A DNA stretch of 64,000 nucleotides from Umezawaea sp049997955. Lineage in GTDB: Bacteria > Actinomycetota > Actinomycetes > Mycobacteriales > Pseudonocardiaceae. Below the pieces are notes generated by a model that was not told where the DNA came from, did no database searches, and saw nothing but the letters and a program-made list of their open reading frames with translations. The DNA is taken from positions 372,001 to 436,000 of the forward strand of contig JAEBDY010000009.1 in the NCBI GenBank assembly GCA_049997955.1, read 5' to 3'. The translations under genes were made by a program, and so were the position numbers. Of the stretch, positions 55,943 through 64,000 are shown piece by piece; position 1 is the stretch's first letter, and every line of letters begins with the position of its first letter.

Positions 55943-58234
55943 ATGACCCGGAAGCCACCGCAGCAGGACGTCGACGAGTCCCAACTCGACGTGGGCAAGC
56001 CGAAGGGGTGGGCCGCGGGCATCCCCGGTGTCGCGGTCTCCCTCAAACGCGGTGTCGAGCAGATGGGCGTGGCCCGCACGGCCGCCACGCTGCGGCTGCT
56101 GAACCAGCGCGAGGGCTTCGACTGCCCCGGCTGCGCCTGGCCCGAGCCGCAGGGGCACCGCAAGCTCGCGGAGTTCTGCGAGAACGGCGCCAAGGCCGTC
56201 GCCGAGGAGGCCACCCGGCGGAAGGTCGGGCCTGAGTTCTTCGCCGCGCACACCATCACCGAGCTGGGCGAGAAGACCGACTACTGGCTGGGTCAGCAGG
56301 GCCGGATCACCGAGCCGTTCGTGCTGCGCGAGGGCGCGACGCACTACGAGCCGATCGCGTGGGACGCCGCGTTCCGGCTCGTCGCCGAGCACCTCAACGG
56401 GCTGGCGAGCCCGGACCAGGCCGTGTTCTACACGTCTGGCCGCACGAGCAACGAGGCCGCGTTCCTCTACCAGCTGCTGGTCCGCTCCTACGGCACGAAC
56501 AACCTGCCGGACTGCTCCAACATGTGCCACGAGTCCTCCGGCGCGGCGCTGAGCGCGACCACCGGCATCGGCAAGGGCTCGGTCAGCATCGACGACATCC
56601 ACCACGCCGACCTGATCGTCGTGATGGGGCAGAACCCCGGCACGAACCACCCGCGGATGCTGTCCGCGCTGGAGGAGGCCAAGGGCAACGGCGCGAAGAT
56701 CATCGCGATCAACCCGCTGCCCGAGGCCGGGCTGATGCGGTTCAAGAACCCGCAGAACGTGCGCGGCCTGGTCGGCAAGGGCACGGCGCTGGCGGACGAG
56801 TTCGCGCAGATCAAGCTCGGCGGCGACCAGGCGCTGTTCCAGGCGATCGGCAGCCTGCTGCTGTCGTGGGGCGCGGAGGACCGCGACTTCATCGACAACT
56901 ACACCCACGGGTTCGAGGACTACCGCGCCCACGTCACCCAGGTCGACTGGGCTTCCGTCGACACCGCGACCGGGCTGTCGCGCGAGCAGATCACCAAGAT
57001 CGCCAGGATGCTCGCCGACTCGGAGCGGACGATCGTGTGCTGGGCGATGGGCCTGACGCAGCACAAGCACTCGGTGCCCTCCATCCAGGAGATCACCAAC
57101 GTGGTGCTGCTGCGCGGCATGATCGGCAAGCCCGGCGCGGGCCTGTGCCCGGTGCGCGGGCACTCCAACGTGCAGGGCGACCGGACGATGGGCATCTGGG
57201 AGAAGATGCCGGAGAAGTTCATGTCCGCGCTGGAGCAGGAGTTCTCCATCCGGGTGCCGCGCAAGCACGGGTACGACACCGTGGCGGCGATCCGGGCCAT
57301 GCGCGACGGCGACGCCCGCGTCTTCTTCGCGGTGGGCGGCAACTTCGTCTCGGCCTCGCCGGACACGGTCGTCACCGAGAAGGCCATGCGCGGCTGCGAC
57401 CTGACCGTGCACGTGTCGACCAAGCTCAACCGGTCGCACGTCGTCACCGGCAAGGTCGCGCTGGTCCTGCCGACGCTGGGCCGCACCGAGAGCGACCTCC
57501 AGCACTCCGGCGAGCAGTTCGTCACGGTCGAGGACTCGATGTCCGTCGTGCACCGCTCCCGCGGCAGGCTGGAGCCCGCCAGCGACCACCTGCTGTCCGA
57601 GGTGTCGATCGTCTGCCGCCTGGCCCGCGAGGTGCTCGGCGCCGAGCACCCGGTGCCGTGGGAGGAGTTCGAGAAGGACTACGACGCCATCCGCGACCGG
57701 ATCGCCAACGTCGTGCCGGGCTGCGCCGACTACAACGCGCGGGTCCGGCTGCCGGACGGGTTCGTGCTCCCGCACGCCCCCCGCGACGCGCGGGAGTTCA
57801 ACGCCACCAAGTCCGGCAAGGCGAACTTCACCGCGAACGAGCTGACCGTGCTGCGGGTGCCGGAGGGCAGGCTGCTGCTGCAGACCATGCGCAGCCACGA
57901 CCAGTACAACACCACGATCTACGGCCTGGACGACCGCTACCGCGGCGTGAAGGACGGGCGGCGGGTCGTGTTCGTCGCGCCGGACGACCTGGCGTCGCTC
58001 GGGTTCGCCGACGGCGAGGTCGTGGACATCGTCAGCGAGTGGCCGGAAGACCCGACCGGCGTGACCGAGCGACGCGCCGAGTCGTTCCGGATCGTGTCGT
58101 ACCCGACCGCCGTCGGCTGCGCCGCCGCGTACTTCCCGGAAGCGAACTCCTTGGTGCCACTGGATTCCACGGCCACGACGTCCGGCACCCCGACGTCGAA
58201 GTCGATCGTCGTCCGCTTGGAGCACCGCGGCTAG
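55943..58234 (+). CDS. FdhF/YdeP family molybdopterin oxidoreductase
   Basis: 763 residues of the formate-dehydrogenase-like family (YdeP type) that binds bis-molybdopterin guanine dinucleotide. The N-terminal CPGCAW may hold an iron-sulfur site. The molybdenum-ligand region is NLPDCSNMCHESSG, and VVMGQNPGTNHPRML and GNFVSASPD belong to the cofactor-binding core. The C-terminal domain begins near LLLQTMRSHDQYNTT. YdeP proteins in enterobacteria are linked to acid resistance; the substrate is not known. The fdhD gene 3.7 kb downstream is needed to sulfurate the molybdenum site of such enzymes. A 15-base-pair hairpin follows the stop. Confidence 0.93.
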   Translation: MTRKPPQQDVDESQLDVGKPKGWAAGIPGVAVSLKRGVEQMGVARTAATLRLLNQREGFDCPGCAWPEPQGHRKLAEFCENGAKAVAEEATRRKVGPEFFAAHTITELGEKTDYWLGQQGRITEPFVLREGATHYEPIAWDAAFRLVAEHLNGLASPDQAVFYTSGRTSNEAAFLYQLLVRSYGTNNLPDCSNMCHESSGAALSATTGIGKGSVSIDDIHHADLIVVMGQNPGTNHPRMLSALEEAKGNGAKIIAINPLPEAGLMRFKNPQNVRGLVGKGTALADEFAQIKLGGDQALFQAIGSLLLSWGAEDRDFIDNYTHGFEDYRAHVTQVDWASVDTATGLSREQITKIARMLADSERTIVCWAMGLTQHKHSVPSIQEITNVVLLRGMIGKPGAGLCPVRGHSNVQGDRTMGIWEKMPEKFMSALEQEFSIRVPRKHGYDTVAAIRAMRDGDARVFFAVGGNFVSASPDTVVTEKAMRGCDLTVHVSTKLNRSHVVTGKVALVLPTLGRTESDLQHSGEQFVTVEDSMSVVHRSRGRLEPASDHLLSEVSIVCRLAREVLGAEHPVPWEEFEKDYDAIRDRIANVVPGCADYNARVRLPDGFVLPHAPRDAREFNATKSGKANFTANELTVLRVPEGRLLLQTMRSHDQYNTTIYGLDDRYRGVKDGRRVVFVAPDDLASLGFADGEVVDIVSEWPEDPTGVTERRAESFRIVSYPTAVGCAAAYFPEANSLVPLDSTATTSGTPTSKSIVVRLEHRG

Positions 58235-58250
58235 GACAGCACCACCGCTC

Positions 58251-58286
58251 CGACGAGCAGGCCCGCCACGACGGGCCTGCTCGTCG
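58251..58286. terminator. Hairpin terminator after the YdeP gene
   Basis: A 15-base-pair perfect stem (58251-58265 with 58272-58286) and six-base loop lie 17 bases after the stop, in a convergent region. No T tract follows. Confidence 0.75.
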
Positions 58287-58443
58287 CGGGTACTCGGCAG
58301 GCAGGCGTTGCGAGCAGCCACCGGCCTCGTCGGGGACATCACCCTGGCGCTCCCGCGCCCCGGTCGTGGTGACGGCTCAGGCGATCACCGGTCGTGACGG
58401 CGGAGTGGCGGCGTCGCCCAGGCAGCAGTCACCAGAGGCGATG

Positions 58444-58613
58444 GTTGCCGAGGCGGCAATCGCCGGGGCATCGGCTGCCAAGGCGATTGCCGCCAGTGCA
58501 GCAGTACCAGGCAGCGTCGCCTGGGCTGCGGCTGCCGGAGCGGCAGTCGCACTGCCCCGGCGGTCACCAAGCGGCACTTGCCGTGCGCGGCAAATCAAAG
58601 CGGCGGTTGCCGG
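58444..58613. repeat. Cluster of short TTGCCG/CGGCAA inverted repeats
   Basis: In about 170 bases roughly ten short blocks with TTGCCG, CTGCCG, CGGCAA or CGGCAG cores alternate in orientation, for example GGTTGCCG/CGGCAATC and CTTGCCG/CGGCAAAT, able to form several small hairpins. A minus-strand frame here would encode an Ala-rich low-complexity peptide with no ribosome site, so I do not call a gene. The rest of 58287-58647 shows nothing I can name. Confidence 0.6.
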
Positions 58614-58647
58614 GCCGGGACCGTCGTAGGTGCTGTTGTCCGTGGCG

Positions 58648-60168
58648 CTACTTGGCGAGGCGTTCCAGGACGGCCATGGCGGCGTTGTGGCCGCCGATGC
58701 CGCTGACCCCTCCGCCTCGCCGGGCGCCCGCGCCGCAGACGAACAGGTTGGCCACGTCGGTCTCCACGCCCCAGGTTCCCACCTCCTCCTCGGCTTCGGC
58801 GAACGGCCACGCGAGGTCGCCGTGGAAGATGTTTCCGCGCGGCAGCCCCAACTCGGCTTCCAGGTCCAGCGGTGTGCGGGCCTCGATGCACGGCCGCCCG
58901 TCGGCGTCGAGCGCCAGGCAGGACTCGATCGGCTCCACCAGGTGCCGGTTCAGCGCGGCCAGGTACCGCTCGACCAGCGATGAACGCAGCTCCTCGTTGC
59001 GCCCCTCGAACAGCGCCGCGGGCAGGTGCAGGCCGAACAACGTCAGCGTGTGGTGCCCGGCCAGCGATGGGCCGAGGATCGACGGGTCGGTCAGCGAGTG
59101 GCAGTACATCTCCCCCGGCAGCACGGACGGGACCTCGCCCGCGGCGCTCTCCGCGTAGGCCAGTTCCAGCTGCGAGTAGGACTCGTCCAGGTGGAACGTC
59201 CCGGCGAACGCGACCTCGGCGGGCACCCCGGACCGCAACCGGGGCAGGCGGGTCAGCAGCATGTTGACCTTCAGCTGACAGCCCTCTCCCCGTGGCACCA
59301 CCTCTCTCCCCCGCAACGAATCCAGCACGGCGGGCGCCACCCCCGCCAACACGAACCGCGCCGCGACCTCCCGGTCGCCGAACACCACCGACCCCGACTC
59401 GCCGTCGACGGACACCCCGGTCACCGGCGACCCGGTCACGATCTCCGCCCCCGCGGCCGAAGCGACCCGCAGCAACTCGGCGGTGACCGCGCCCATGCCG
59501 CCGACGGGCACCCGCCACTCCCCCGTGCCGTTGCCGATCACGTGGTAGAGGAAGCACCGGTTGGCGGCCAGGTCGGGGGACTCCAGCGACGTGTGGGTGC
59601 CGATCAGCCCGTCCGTCGCCACCACTCCGCGCACCACGTCGTCGGGGAACAGCTCCTCCAACGTCGCGCCGAGCGGCTGTTCGAACACCGGCGACCACAG
59701 GTCTCCCGCCAGTGCCGCGAAATCGGCACGGGAGACCAGCGGCTCCACCATCGTCGGAGCCAGCACGGCCGCCACCGCGTCGAGCGAGGCGTACCACCGC
59801 CGCCACGCCTCCCAGGCCGACTCCGACCCCGTCAGCGCGCGGAACGACTCGACCGTGGCAGGACCCGGCACGCGTTCGACCAGCAGTCCGCCCCCACCGG
59901 CGGGCGTGTAGGACGACGACGCCCGCGACCGCAGCTCCAGCCGCAGGCCGAGGTCGGCGACGATCCGATCGGGCAGCAGGCTCACCAGGTACGAGAACCG
60001 CGACAGGCGAGCGGGCACGCCCGCGAACGGGGACGCGCTCACCGCCGCCCCGCCCACGTGGTCGAGCTTCTCGACCACCAGCACCGACAACCCGGCCTTC
60101 GCCAGGTAGGCCGCCGCTACCAGCGCGTTGTGCCCGCCACCCACCACCACGACGTCATAGGAGTCCAC
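58648..60168 (-). CDS. FAD-dependent oxidoreductase, phytoene-desaturase-like
   Basis: 506 residues. The FAD-binding Rossmann motif VVVVGGGHNALVAAAYLAKAG is at about 6-26 (GGGHNALVAAAYLA core), followed by VVEKLDHVGGAA. The C-terminus has the second FAD motif LFVCGAGARRGGGVSGIGGHNAAM. The overall pattern is that of the CrtI/PYROXD2 family (amine oxidase/desaturase fold). No carotenoid genes are nearby, so a carotenoid role is unlikely to be supported; the substrate is unknown. The ATG follows within a region free of other genes. Confidence 0.9.
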   Translation of the reverse strand: MDSYDVVVVGGGHNALVAAAYLAKAGLSVLVVEKLDHVGGAAVSASPFAGVPARLSRFSYLVSLLPDRIVADLGLRLELRSRASSSYTPAGGGGLLVERVPGPATVESFRALTGSESAWEAWRRWYASLDAVAAVLAPTMVEPLVSRADFAALAGDLWSPVFEQPLGATLEELFPDDVVRGVVATDGLIGTHTSLESPDLAANRCFLYHVIGNGTGEWRVPVGGMGAVTAELLRVASAAGAEIVTGSPVTGVSVDGESGSVVFGDREVAARFVLAGVAPAVLDSLRGREVVPRGEGCQLKVNMLLTRLPRLRSGVPAEVAFAGTFHLDESYSQLELAYAESAAGEVPSVLPGEMYCHSLTDPSILGPSLAGHHTLTLFGLHLPAALFEGRNEELRSSLVERYLAALNRHLVEPIESCLALDADGRPCIEARTPLDLEAELGLPRGNIFHGDLAWPFAEAEEEVGTWGVETDVANLFVCGAGARRGGGVSGIGGHNAAMAVLERLAK

Positions 60169-60177
60169 CCGGCCAAC

Positions 60178-60324
60178 CTAGCGCCGCCGAGGTGGATCGC
60201 GGCCTGCGAAAAGCCGCACCACGAACCCACCGCGACCGAGCACGGGGACGACCCCCGCCGGGACGCGCGACGCGAGAGCCGCCAACGCGCCCCGGAGCAG
60301 GAGCCAGAAGAAGACGAGTGCCAT
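60178..60324 (-). CDS. Possible 48-residue small hydrophobic protein
   Basis: A short frame from ATG at 60324 to TAG at 60180-60178 begins MALVFFWLLLRGALAALASR, a hydrophobic helix, and ends in a basic GRDPPRRR tail. Third-position G/C is about 80 percent, in line with real genes, and it ends 10 bases before the FAD oxidoreductase start. There is no good ribosome site. It may be a membrane micro-protein or chance. Confidence 0.3.
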   Translation of the reverse strand: MALVFFWLLLRGALAALASRVPAGVVPVLGRGGFVVRLFAGRDPPRRR

Positions 60325-60351
60325 GGATCAAGTAGACCGACGGGCACCGAC

Positions 60352-60371
60352 AAAAAACGGCCTCCGACCGT
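60352..60371 (-). terminator. Terminator after the OFA transporter operon
   Basis: On the minus strand ACGG and CCGT form a short stem around a seven-base loop (60371-60357), directly followed by six T. It lies about 20 bases after the small-subunit stop. Confidence 0.55.
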
Positions 60372-60391
60372 CACCCGATCAGGTACAGCGC

Positions 60392-60496
60392 TCAGCTCGT
60401 GAAAAGAGGCGTCACCCGACGCACCAGTTCCACGAGCCCGTAGGTCAGCGGAACACCGACCCACAGCCACGCGAACACGATCAACGGTCGCCTCAT
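60392..60496 (-). CDS. MFS transporter small subunit
   Basis: 34 residues, MRRPLIVFAWLWVGVPLTYG in its first twenty, then a short charged turn and TPLFTS at the end: one transmembrane helix. Very small proteins of this form are known as small subunits placed directly after OFA-family (oxalate/formate-type) MFS transporters in actinobacteria. The ATG overlaps the transporter stop by four bases (ATGA), so both are made together and probably form a complex. Its exact function is not established. Confidence 0.85.
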   Translation of the reverse strand: MRRPLIVFAWLWVGVPLTYGLVELVRRVTPLFTS

Positions 60497-61836
60497 CGGG
60501 ACGCCTCCTGCAGCTCGGCGGGCTCGTGGAACTTCACGTCGACCGGCTTCACCAGCTCGTTCGCGACGAACCCGATGGCCAGCAGCACGATCATGATGTA
60601 CAGCGAGTTCGTGTAGAGGTCGGGCCCGGACTTGCCGCCCGCCTTCTGGCTGTCCGCGATGGCGTTGACGATCAGCGGCCCGAGCACGCCTGCCGTGGAC
60701 CACGCGGTCAGCAGCCGACCGTGGATCGCGCCTACCTGGTAGGTGCCGAACAGGTCCTTCAGGTACGCCGGGATGGTCGCGAACCCGCCGCCGTAGAACG
60801 ACAGGATCACCATGGCGCACACCACGAACAGCGCCGTCGACACGTTGCCCGCCAACGCGATCACGAGGTACATCGCCGCGCCGACGCCGAGGTAGATCCG
60901 GTAGATGTTCTTGCGCCCCACCAGGTCCGATGTGGACGACCAGACGATCCGACCGGCCATGTTGGCCAACGACAGCAGGGCAACGAACCCGCCCGCCGCC
61001 GCGACGGCGATCGGCGTCGCGGTCTCGGCGAAGAAGTCGGTGATCATCGGGGCGGCCTTCTCCAGGATGCCGATGCCCGCGGTGACGTTGAAGCACAGGA
61101 TGATCCACAGCAACCAGAACTGGGGCGTGCGGATGGCGTTGCGGGCGGACACGTTCGCTGTCGTGATCATCTTGTTGACCACCGCAGCGGCCGGTTCCCA
61201 GCCAGGGGGTCGCCAGCCTTCCGCGGGCACGCGGATCAGCAGCACGCCGAGCGACATGAACACCGCGTAGACCACGCCGTGCACGACGAACGACTGGGCG
61301 ATGCCGGTGTGGTCCTTGCCGAAGGACTTGAGCATCTGCGTCGACCACGGCGAGGCGATCAGCGCGCCGCCGCCGAAGCCCATGATCGCGATGCCGGTCG
61401 CCATGCCCGGTCGGTCGGGGAACCACTTGATCAGCGTCGACACCGGCGAGATGTAGCCGATGCCGAGCCCGATGCCGCCGACGAAGCCGTAGCCGATCAC
61501 GACCAGCCAGAACTGCGAGGTCCACGCGCCGAGCGCGGAGATCAGGAACCCGGAGGAGAAGCACACCGCGGACACGGCCATCGCCCAGCGCGGACCGTTG
61601 CGCTCGACCAGCGTGCCACCGAACGCCGCCGACAGCCCGAGCATCACGATGCCCAGCTGGAACGGCAGGGCGCTCTGCGTCCCGGAGAGTCCGAGCGCTC
61701 CTTCGAGGGGTGACTTGAAGACGCTCCACGCGTAGGCCTGGCCGATTGCGAGGTGGACCGAGAGCGCCGCCGGCGGGATGAGCCAGCGGTTCCAGTCAGC
61801 GGGTGCGACTGTTCGGGAGCGGTCGAGGAAACCCAC
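60493..61836 (-). CDS. OFA family MFS transporter (oxalate/formate antiporter-like)
   Basis: 447 residues, about twelve transmembrane helices. Features such as VHLAIGQAYAWSVFKSPLE at the N-terminus, GGIGLGIGYISPVSTLIKWFPD and GFGGGALIASP match the oxalate:formate antiporter family. GTG at 61836 follows GGAGG by nine bases. The next gene is its 34-residue small subunit. It is divergent from fdhD, and an inverted repeat GTTCG(N2)CGAAC lies between them. Transport of formate, oxalate or another small carboxylate is inferred from the family and the neighbours. Confidence 0.92.
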   Translation of the reverse strand: MGFLDRSRTVAPADWNRWLIPPAALSVHLAIGQAYAWSVFKSPLEGALGLSGTQSALPFQLGIVMLGLSAAFGGTLVERNGPRWAMAVSAVCFSSGFLISALGAWTSQFWLVVIGYGFVGGIGLGIGYISPVSTLIKWFPDRPGMATGIAIMGFGGGALIASPWSTQMLKSFGKDHTGIAQSFVVHGVVYAVFMSLGVLLIRVPAEGWRPPGWEPAAAVVNKMITTANVSARNAIRTPQFWLLWIILCFNVTAGIGILEKAAPMITDFFAETATPIAVAAAGGFVALLSLANMAGRIVWSSTSDLVGRKNIYRIYLGVGAAMYLVIALAGNVSTALFVVCAMVILSFYGGGFATIPAYLKDLFGTYQVGAIHGRLLTAWSTAGVLGPLIVNAIADSQKAGGKSGPDLYTNSLYIMIVLLAIGFVANELVKPVDVKFHEPAELQEASR

Positions 61837-61895
61837 TGTCCGATACCTCCGTAACCTGATCGGGTGACCACCGGAACGTATTGCCCGCCGATGGT

Positions 61896-61907
61896 GTTCG
61901 CACGAAC
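61896..61907. promoter_or_regulatory. Inverted repeat between the OFA transporter and fdhD
   Basis: GTTCGCACGAAC, arms of five bases around CA, lies near the middle of the 129-base divergent gap. It may serve a regulator shared by both genes. It is not the GAAC(N4)GTTC arrangement of the LexA site. Confidence 0.4.
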
Positions 61908-61965
61908 GGGCCCGATGAGCGGTAGGTCATTGGCGGGGAACGGCGCGAAGTGAGGGGTTGTCTCG

Positions 61966-62793
61966 ATGGGACGGGTCACGGTTCGACGTCCGGTGATCAG
62001 CTTCTCGCCGCGCGGGGAGCGCAGGAAGATCGACGCGCTCGCGGCCGAGGAACCGCTGGAGCTGCGGGTGGACGGCCGCGCACTGGCCGTGACCATGCGA
62101 ACACCCGGCCAGGACGTCGAACTGGCGCACGGCTTCCTGCTCAGCGAAGGCGTGATCACCGGTCTTGAGGACATCTCCACCGCCCGGTTCTGCGAGGGCA
62201 CCGGCCCTGATGGGCAGAACACGTACAACGTGCTGGACCTGGCGCTCGCACCCGGCGTTCCGCCGCCGGACGTGGGTGTCGAGCGCAACTTCTACACCAC
62301 CTCCTCCTGTGGGGTCTGCGGGAAGGCGGCGCTCGACGCCGTTCGGCTGAAGACGTCGTTCTCCCCGGCGGGCGATCCGTGCCGGGTGCGCGTGGACGTG
62401 CTGATCACGCTGCCGGACGTGCTGCGGACCCAGCAGAAGGTGTTCGCCTCGACCGGCGGGCTGCACGCCGCCGGGCTGTTCACGTCGTCGGGCGAGCCGC
62501 TGGTGGTGCGCGAGGACGTCGGCAGGCACAACGCGGTGGACAAGGTGCTCGGCTGGGCGGTGATGAACGGTCGGATCCCGCTGCGCGACCACGTGCTGAT
62601 GGTGTCCGGGCGGGCGTCGTTCGAGCTGGTGCAGAAGGCCGCGATGGCCGGGATCCCGGTGCTCTCGGCGGTGTCCGCGCCGTCCTCGCTGGCGGCGGAA
62701 CTGGCCGAGGAGCAGGGCATGACCCTGATCGGCTTCCTGCGCGGCGATTCGCTCAACGTCTACACCGGTGCCGAGCGTGTCGAAGCCCCTTGA
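61966..62793 (+). CDS. fdhD: Formate dehydrogenase accessory sulfurtransferase FdhD
   Basis: 275 residues. FdhD carries sulfur from IscS to the molybdenum centre of formate dehydrogenases. The sulfur-carrying loop CGVCGK is at about 114-119, and VREDVGRHNAVDKVLG and SGRASFELVQKAAMAG are signature blocks. The start ATG follows GAGGGG. It lies downstream of the YdeP-type oxidoreductase region and overlaps the CoA-transferase gene, so these genes probably act in one pathway. Confidence 0.95.
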   Translation: MGRVTVRRPVISFSPRGERRKIDALAAEEPLELRVDGRALAVTMRTPGQDVELAHGFLLSEGVITGLEDISTARFCEGTGPDGQNTYNVLDLALAPGVPPPDVGVERNFYTTSSCGVCGKAALDAVRLKTSFSPAGDPCRVRVDVLITLPDVLRTQQKVFASTGGLHAAGLFTSSGEPLVVREDVGRHNAVDKVLGWAVMNGRIPLRDHVLMVSGRASFELVQKAAMAGIPVLSAVSAPSSLAAELAEEQGMTLIGFLRGDSLNVYTGAERVEAP

Positions 62794-63943
62794 CGGCGTC
62801 CTGGTGGTCAGCTTCGAGCAGGCCGTTGCTGTGCCGTACGCGACCCGGCTGCTGGCCGACCTCGGCGCGCGCGTGGTCAAGGTCGAACGGCCGGGCGCAG
62901 GAGACTTCGCGCGGCACTACGACTCGGCGTGCGGTGACGTGTCGTCGTACTTCGCGTGGACGAACGCGGGCAAGGAGTCGATCACCCTGGACCTGGCCCA
63001 CGCGCGGGCGGGCGAGGTGGTGGCGCGGCTCGTCGCGGGCGCGGACGTCGTGCTGTGCAACCTCTCCCCCGGTGCGGCCCGGAGGCGTGGGCTGGACGCG
63101 GAAACACTGCGCGCGGGCAGGCCCGACCTGGTCGTGGGCGAGCTGTCCGGGTACGGCGAGGGCGGCCCGTACGGCGAGCGGAAGGCGTTCGACGCGCTGA
63201 TCCAGTCCGAGGCCGGGCTGGTGGAGCTGACCGGCGACGGCGACGTGACCGCGCGGGCCGGGATCTCCGTGGCCGACATCGCCGCGGGCGTCCAGCTCCA
63301 GTCCGCCGTGCTGGCCGCGCTGCTGGTCCGGGCGCGGACGGGGGAAGGCGCCACGCTGCGGCTGAGCCTGTTCGAGGCGCTGGCCGAGTGGATGCACCAG
63401 CCGATGCTCTACGCGGCGGGCACCGGCCGGGCCGCGCCCCGCCACGGCGCCCACCACCCGAGCATCGCGCCCTACGGGCCGTTCCCCTGCGGTGACGGCG
63501 CGGTGCACCTGGCGGTGCAGAACGACCCGCAGTGGCGACGGCTGTGCGCGGACGTCCTGGACCGGGAGGCGCTGGCCGGGGACCCCCGGTTCGGCACGGT
63601 CGCCGACCGGGTGCGGCACCGGGCGGAACTGCACGCCGAGCTGGACTTCGGCGCGTGGACGGCGGACGACCTGCTGGCCGCGCTGGACGCCGCCGACGTG
63701 CCCGCCGCGCGCACCCGGAGCGTCACCGAACTGCCCGACCACCCCCAGCTCGTAGCGCGCGACCGGCGGCACGAGGTCGCCGTGCCCGGCGGGTCGGTCA
63801 CGATGCTCCAGCCGCCCGTCGACGGCTGGGACTGGTCGCCCGGTGCGGTGCCCGCGCTGGGCGAGCACACCGACCACGTGCTGCGCACGCTCGGTTACTC
63901 GACAGCGGAGATCGTGGAACTTCGGGCAGACCTGGTGACCTAG
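62768..63943 (+). CDS. Class III CoA-transferase (CaiB/BaiF family)
   Basis: 391 residues. Motifs of the family include VVKVERPGAGDFARHYD, NLSPGAARRRGLD, GYGEGGPYGERKAFD and the catalytic Asp in ISVADIAAGVQ. Members move CoA between carboxylic acids (oxalate/formate, carnitine, succinate with itaconate or mesaconate). The Gly-rich loop typical of formyl-CoA:oxalate transferase is not obvious, so oxalate use is uncertain. The gene begins inside fdhD (26-base overlap with GTG at 62768, or 17 with GTG at 62777), so the two are coupled. The remaining bases to the window end hold no gene. Confidence 0.9.
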   Translation: MPSVSKPLDGVLVVSFEQAVAVPYATRLLADLGARVVKVERPGAGDFARHYDSACGDVSSYFAWTNAGKESITLDLAHARAGEVVARLVAGADVVLCNLSPGAARRRGLDAETLRAGRPDLVVGELSGYGEGGPYGERKAFDALIQSEAGLVELTGDGDVTARAGISVADIAAGVQLQSAVLAALLVRARTGEGATLRLSLFEALAEWMHQPMLYAAGTGRAAPRHGAHHPSIAPYGPFPCGDGAVHLAVQNDPQWRRLCADVLDREALAGDPRFGTVADRVRHRAELHAELDFGAWTADDLLAALDAADVPAARTRSVTELPDHPQLVARDRRHEVAVPGGSVTMLQPPVDGWDWSPGAVPALGEHTDHVLRTLGYSTAEIVELRADLVT

Positions 63944-64000
63944 CTCCTGTTCCCCATGGCGGAACGCCGCCCGGTCGGCGCACGATGTGCGGTGCGGAGG

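Noticed and set aside
55883..58342. An 819-codon minus-strand open frame over the YdeP-type gene
   Set aside because: Antisense shadow; the sense strand encodes a full molybdopterin oxidoreductase.
58377..58598. 73-codon Ala-rich frame on the minus strand
   Set aside because: Arises from the TTGCCG/CGGCAA repeats, starts with TTG without a ribosome site and shows no conserved feature.

Overview
The window is high-GC actinobacterial chromosome. Genes are dense, third codon positions are strongly G/C, and neighbouring genes often overlap by four bases (ATGA, GTGA or TTGA). Read on the minus strand, the backbone follows the order known from Mycobacterium tuberculosis Rv2414c-Rv2448c: valS-folC-DUF4233, ndk, rne, rplU-rpmA, obg-proB, proA, nadD-rsfS-gpgP-octT-degV, comEA, comEC. 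The accessory content (two P450s with a ferredoxin, a giant secreted amylopullulanase, a LAL-type LuxR regulator, secreted peptidases, a CebR-box palindrome) points to a filamentous actinomycete. A member of the Pseudonocardiales such as Saccharothrix, Lentzea or Actinosynnema is my inference and not proven.

Layout. 1-7.8 kb: the DNA-uptake genes comEA and comEC with an unexplained coupled open frame between them, a DegV protein, an OctT-like acyltransferase, glucosylglycerate phosphatase, RsfS and NadD. 8-12.6 kb: a ferredoxin, two tandem P450s and a TetR regulator that is translationally coupled to proA. Both P450 promoters carry the same palindrome. 12.7-17.9 kb: a RecQ helicase with a phosphoribosyltransferase-like tail, a kinase-fold protein, an MHS transporter, and a TetR/SnoaL-like divergent pair with two operators. 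17.9-24.4 kb: proB, obg, rpmA, rplU and rne, with strong hairpin terminators.

24.5-37.4 kb: two genes that normally sit side by side (the TIGR03936 and TIGR03960 radical-SAM-associated pair) are separated by about 7 kb. The insert holds a secreted subtilase, a degenerate repeat cluster with an orphan CebR box, a LAL regulator, an ECF sigma/anti-sigma pair and a divergent membrane cytochrome-ferredoxin fusion with a CRP-like site. An ABC-2 exporter follows. 37.4-50.1 kb: a GNAT enzyme, ndk, then accessory genes inserted between ndk and DUF4233-folC-valS: a membrane protein, MarR plus DHA2 exporter, an M14 carboxypeptidase, a 1848-residue amylopullulanase with probable maltose-type operators, and an unknown 420-residue protein. 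50.2-54.6 kb: DUF4233, folC and valS. 54.7-63.9 kb: a membrane-anchored unknown, a YdeP-type molybdopterin oxidoreductase, a FAD desaturase-like protein, an OFA-family transporter with its 34-residue small subunit, fdhD, and a class III CoA-transferase. The last group looks like a formate and/or oxalate metabolism module.

I see no tRNA, rRNA, CRISPR array, transposase or prophage. The most interesting regions are the P450 regulon with duplicated promoter-operators, the 24.5-34.7 kb island with its redox/ECF/LAL genes and orphan regulatory sites, and the coupled frame between comEA and comEC.
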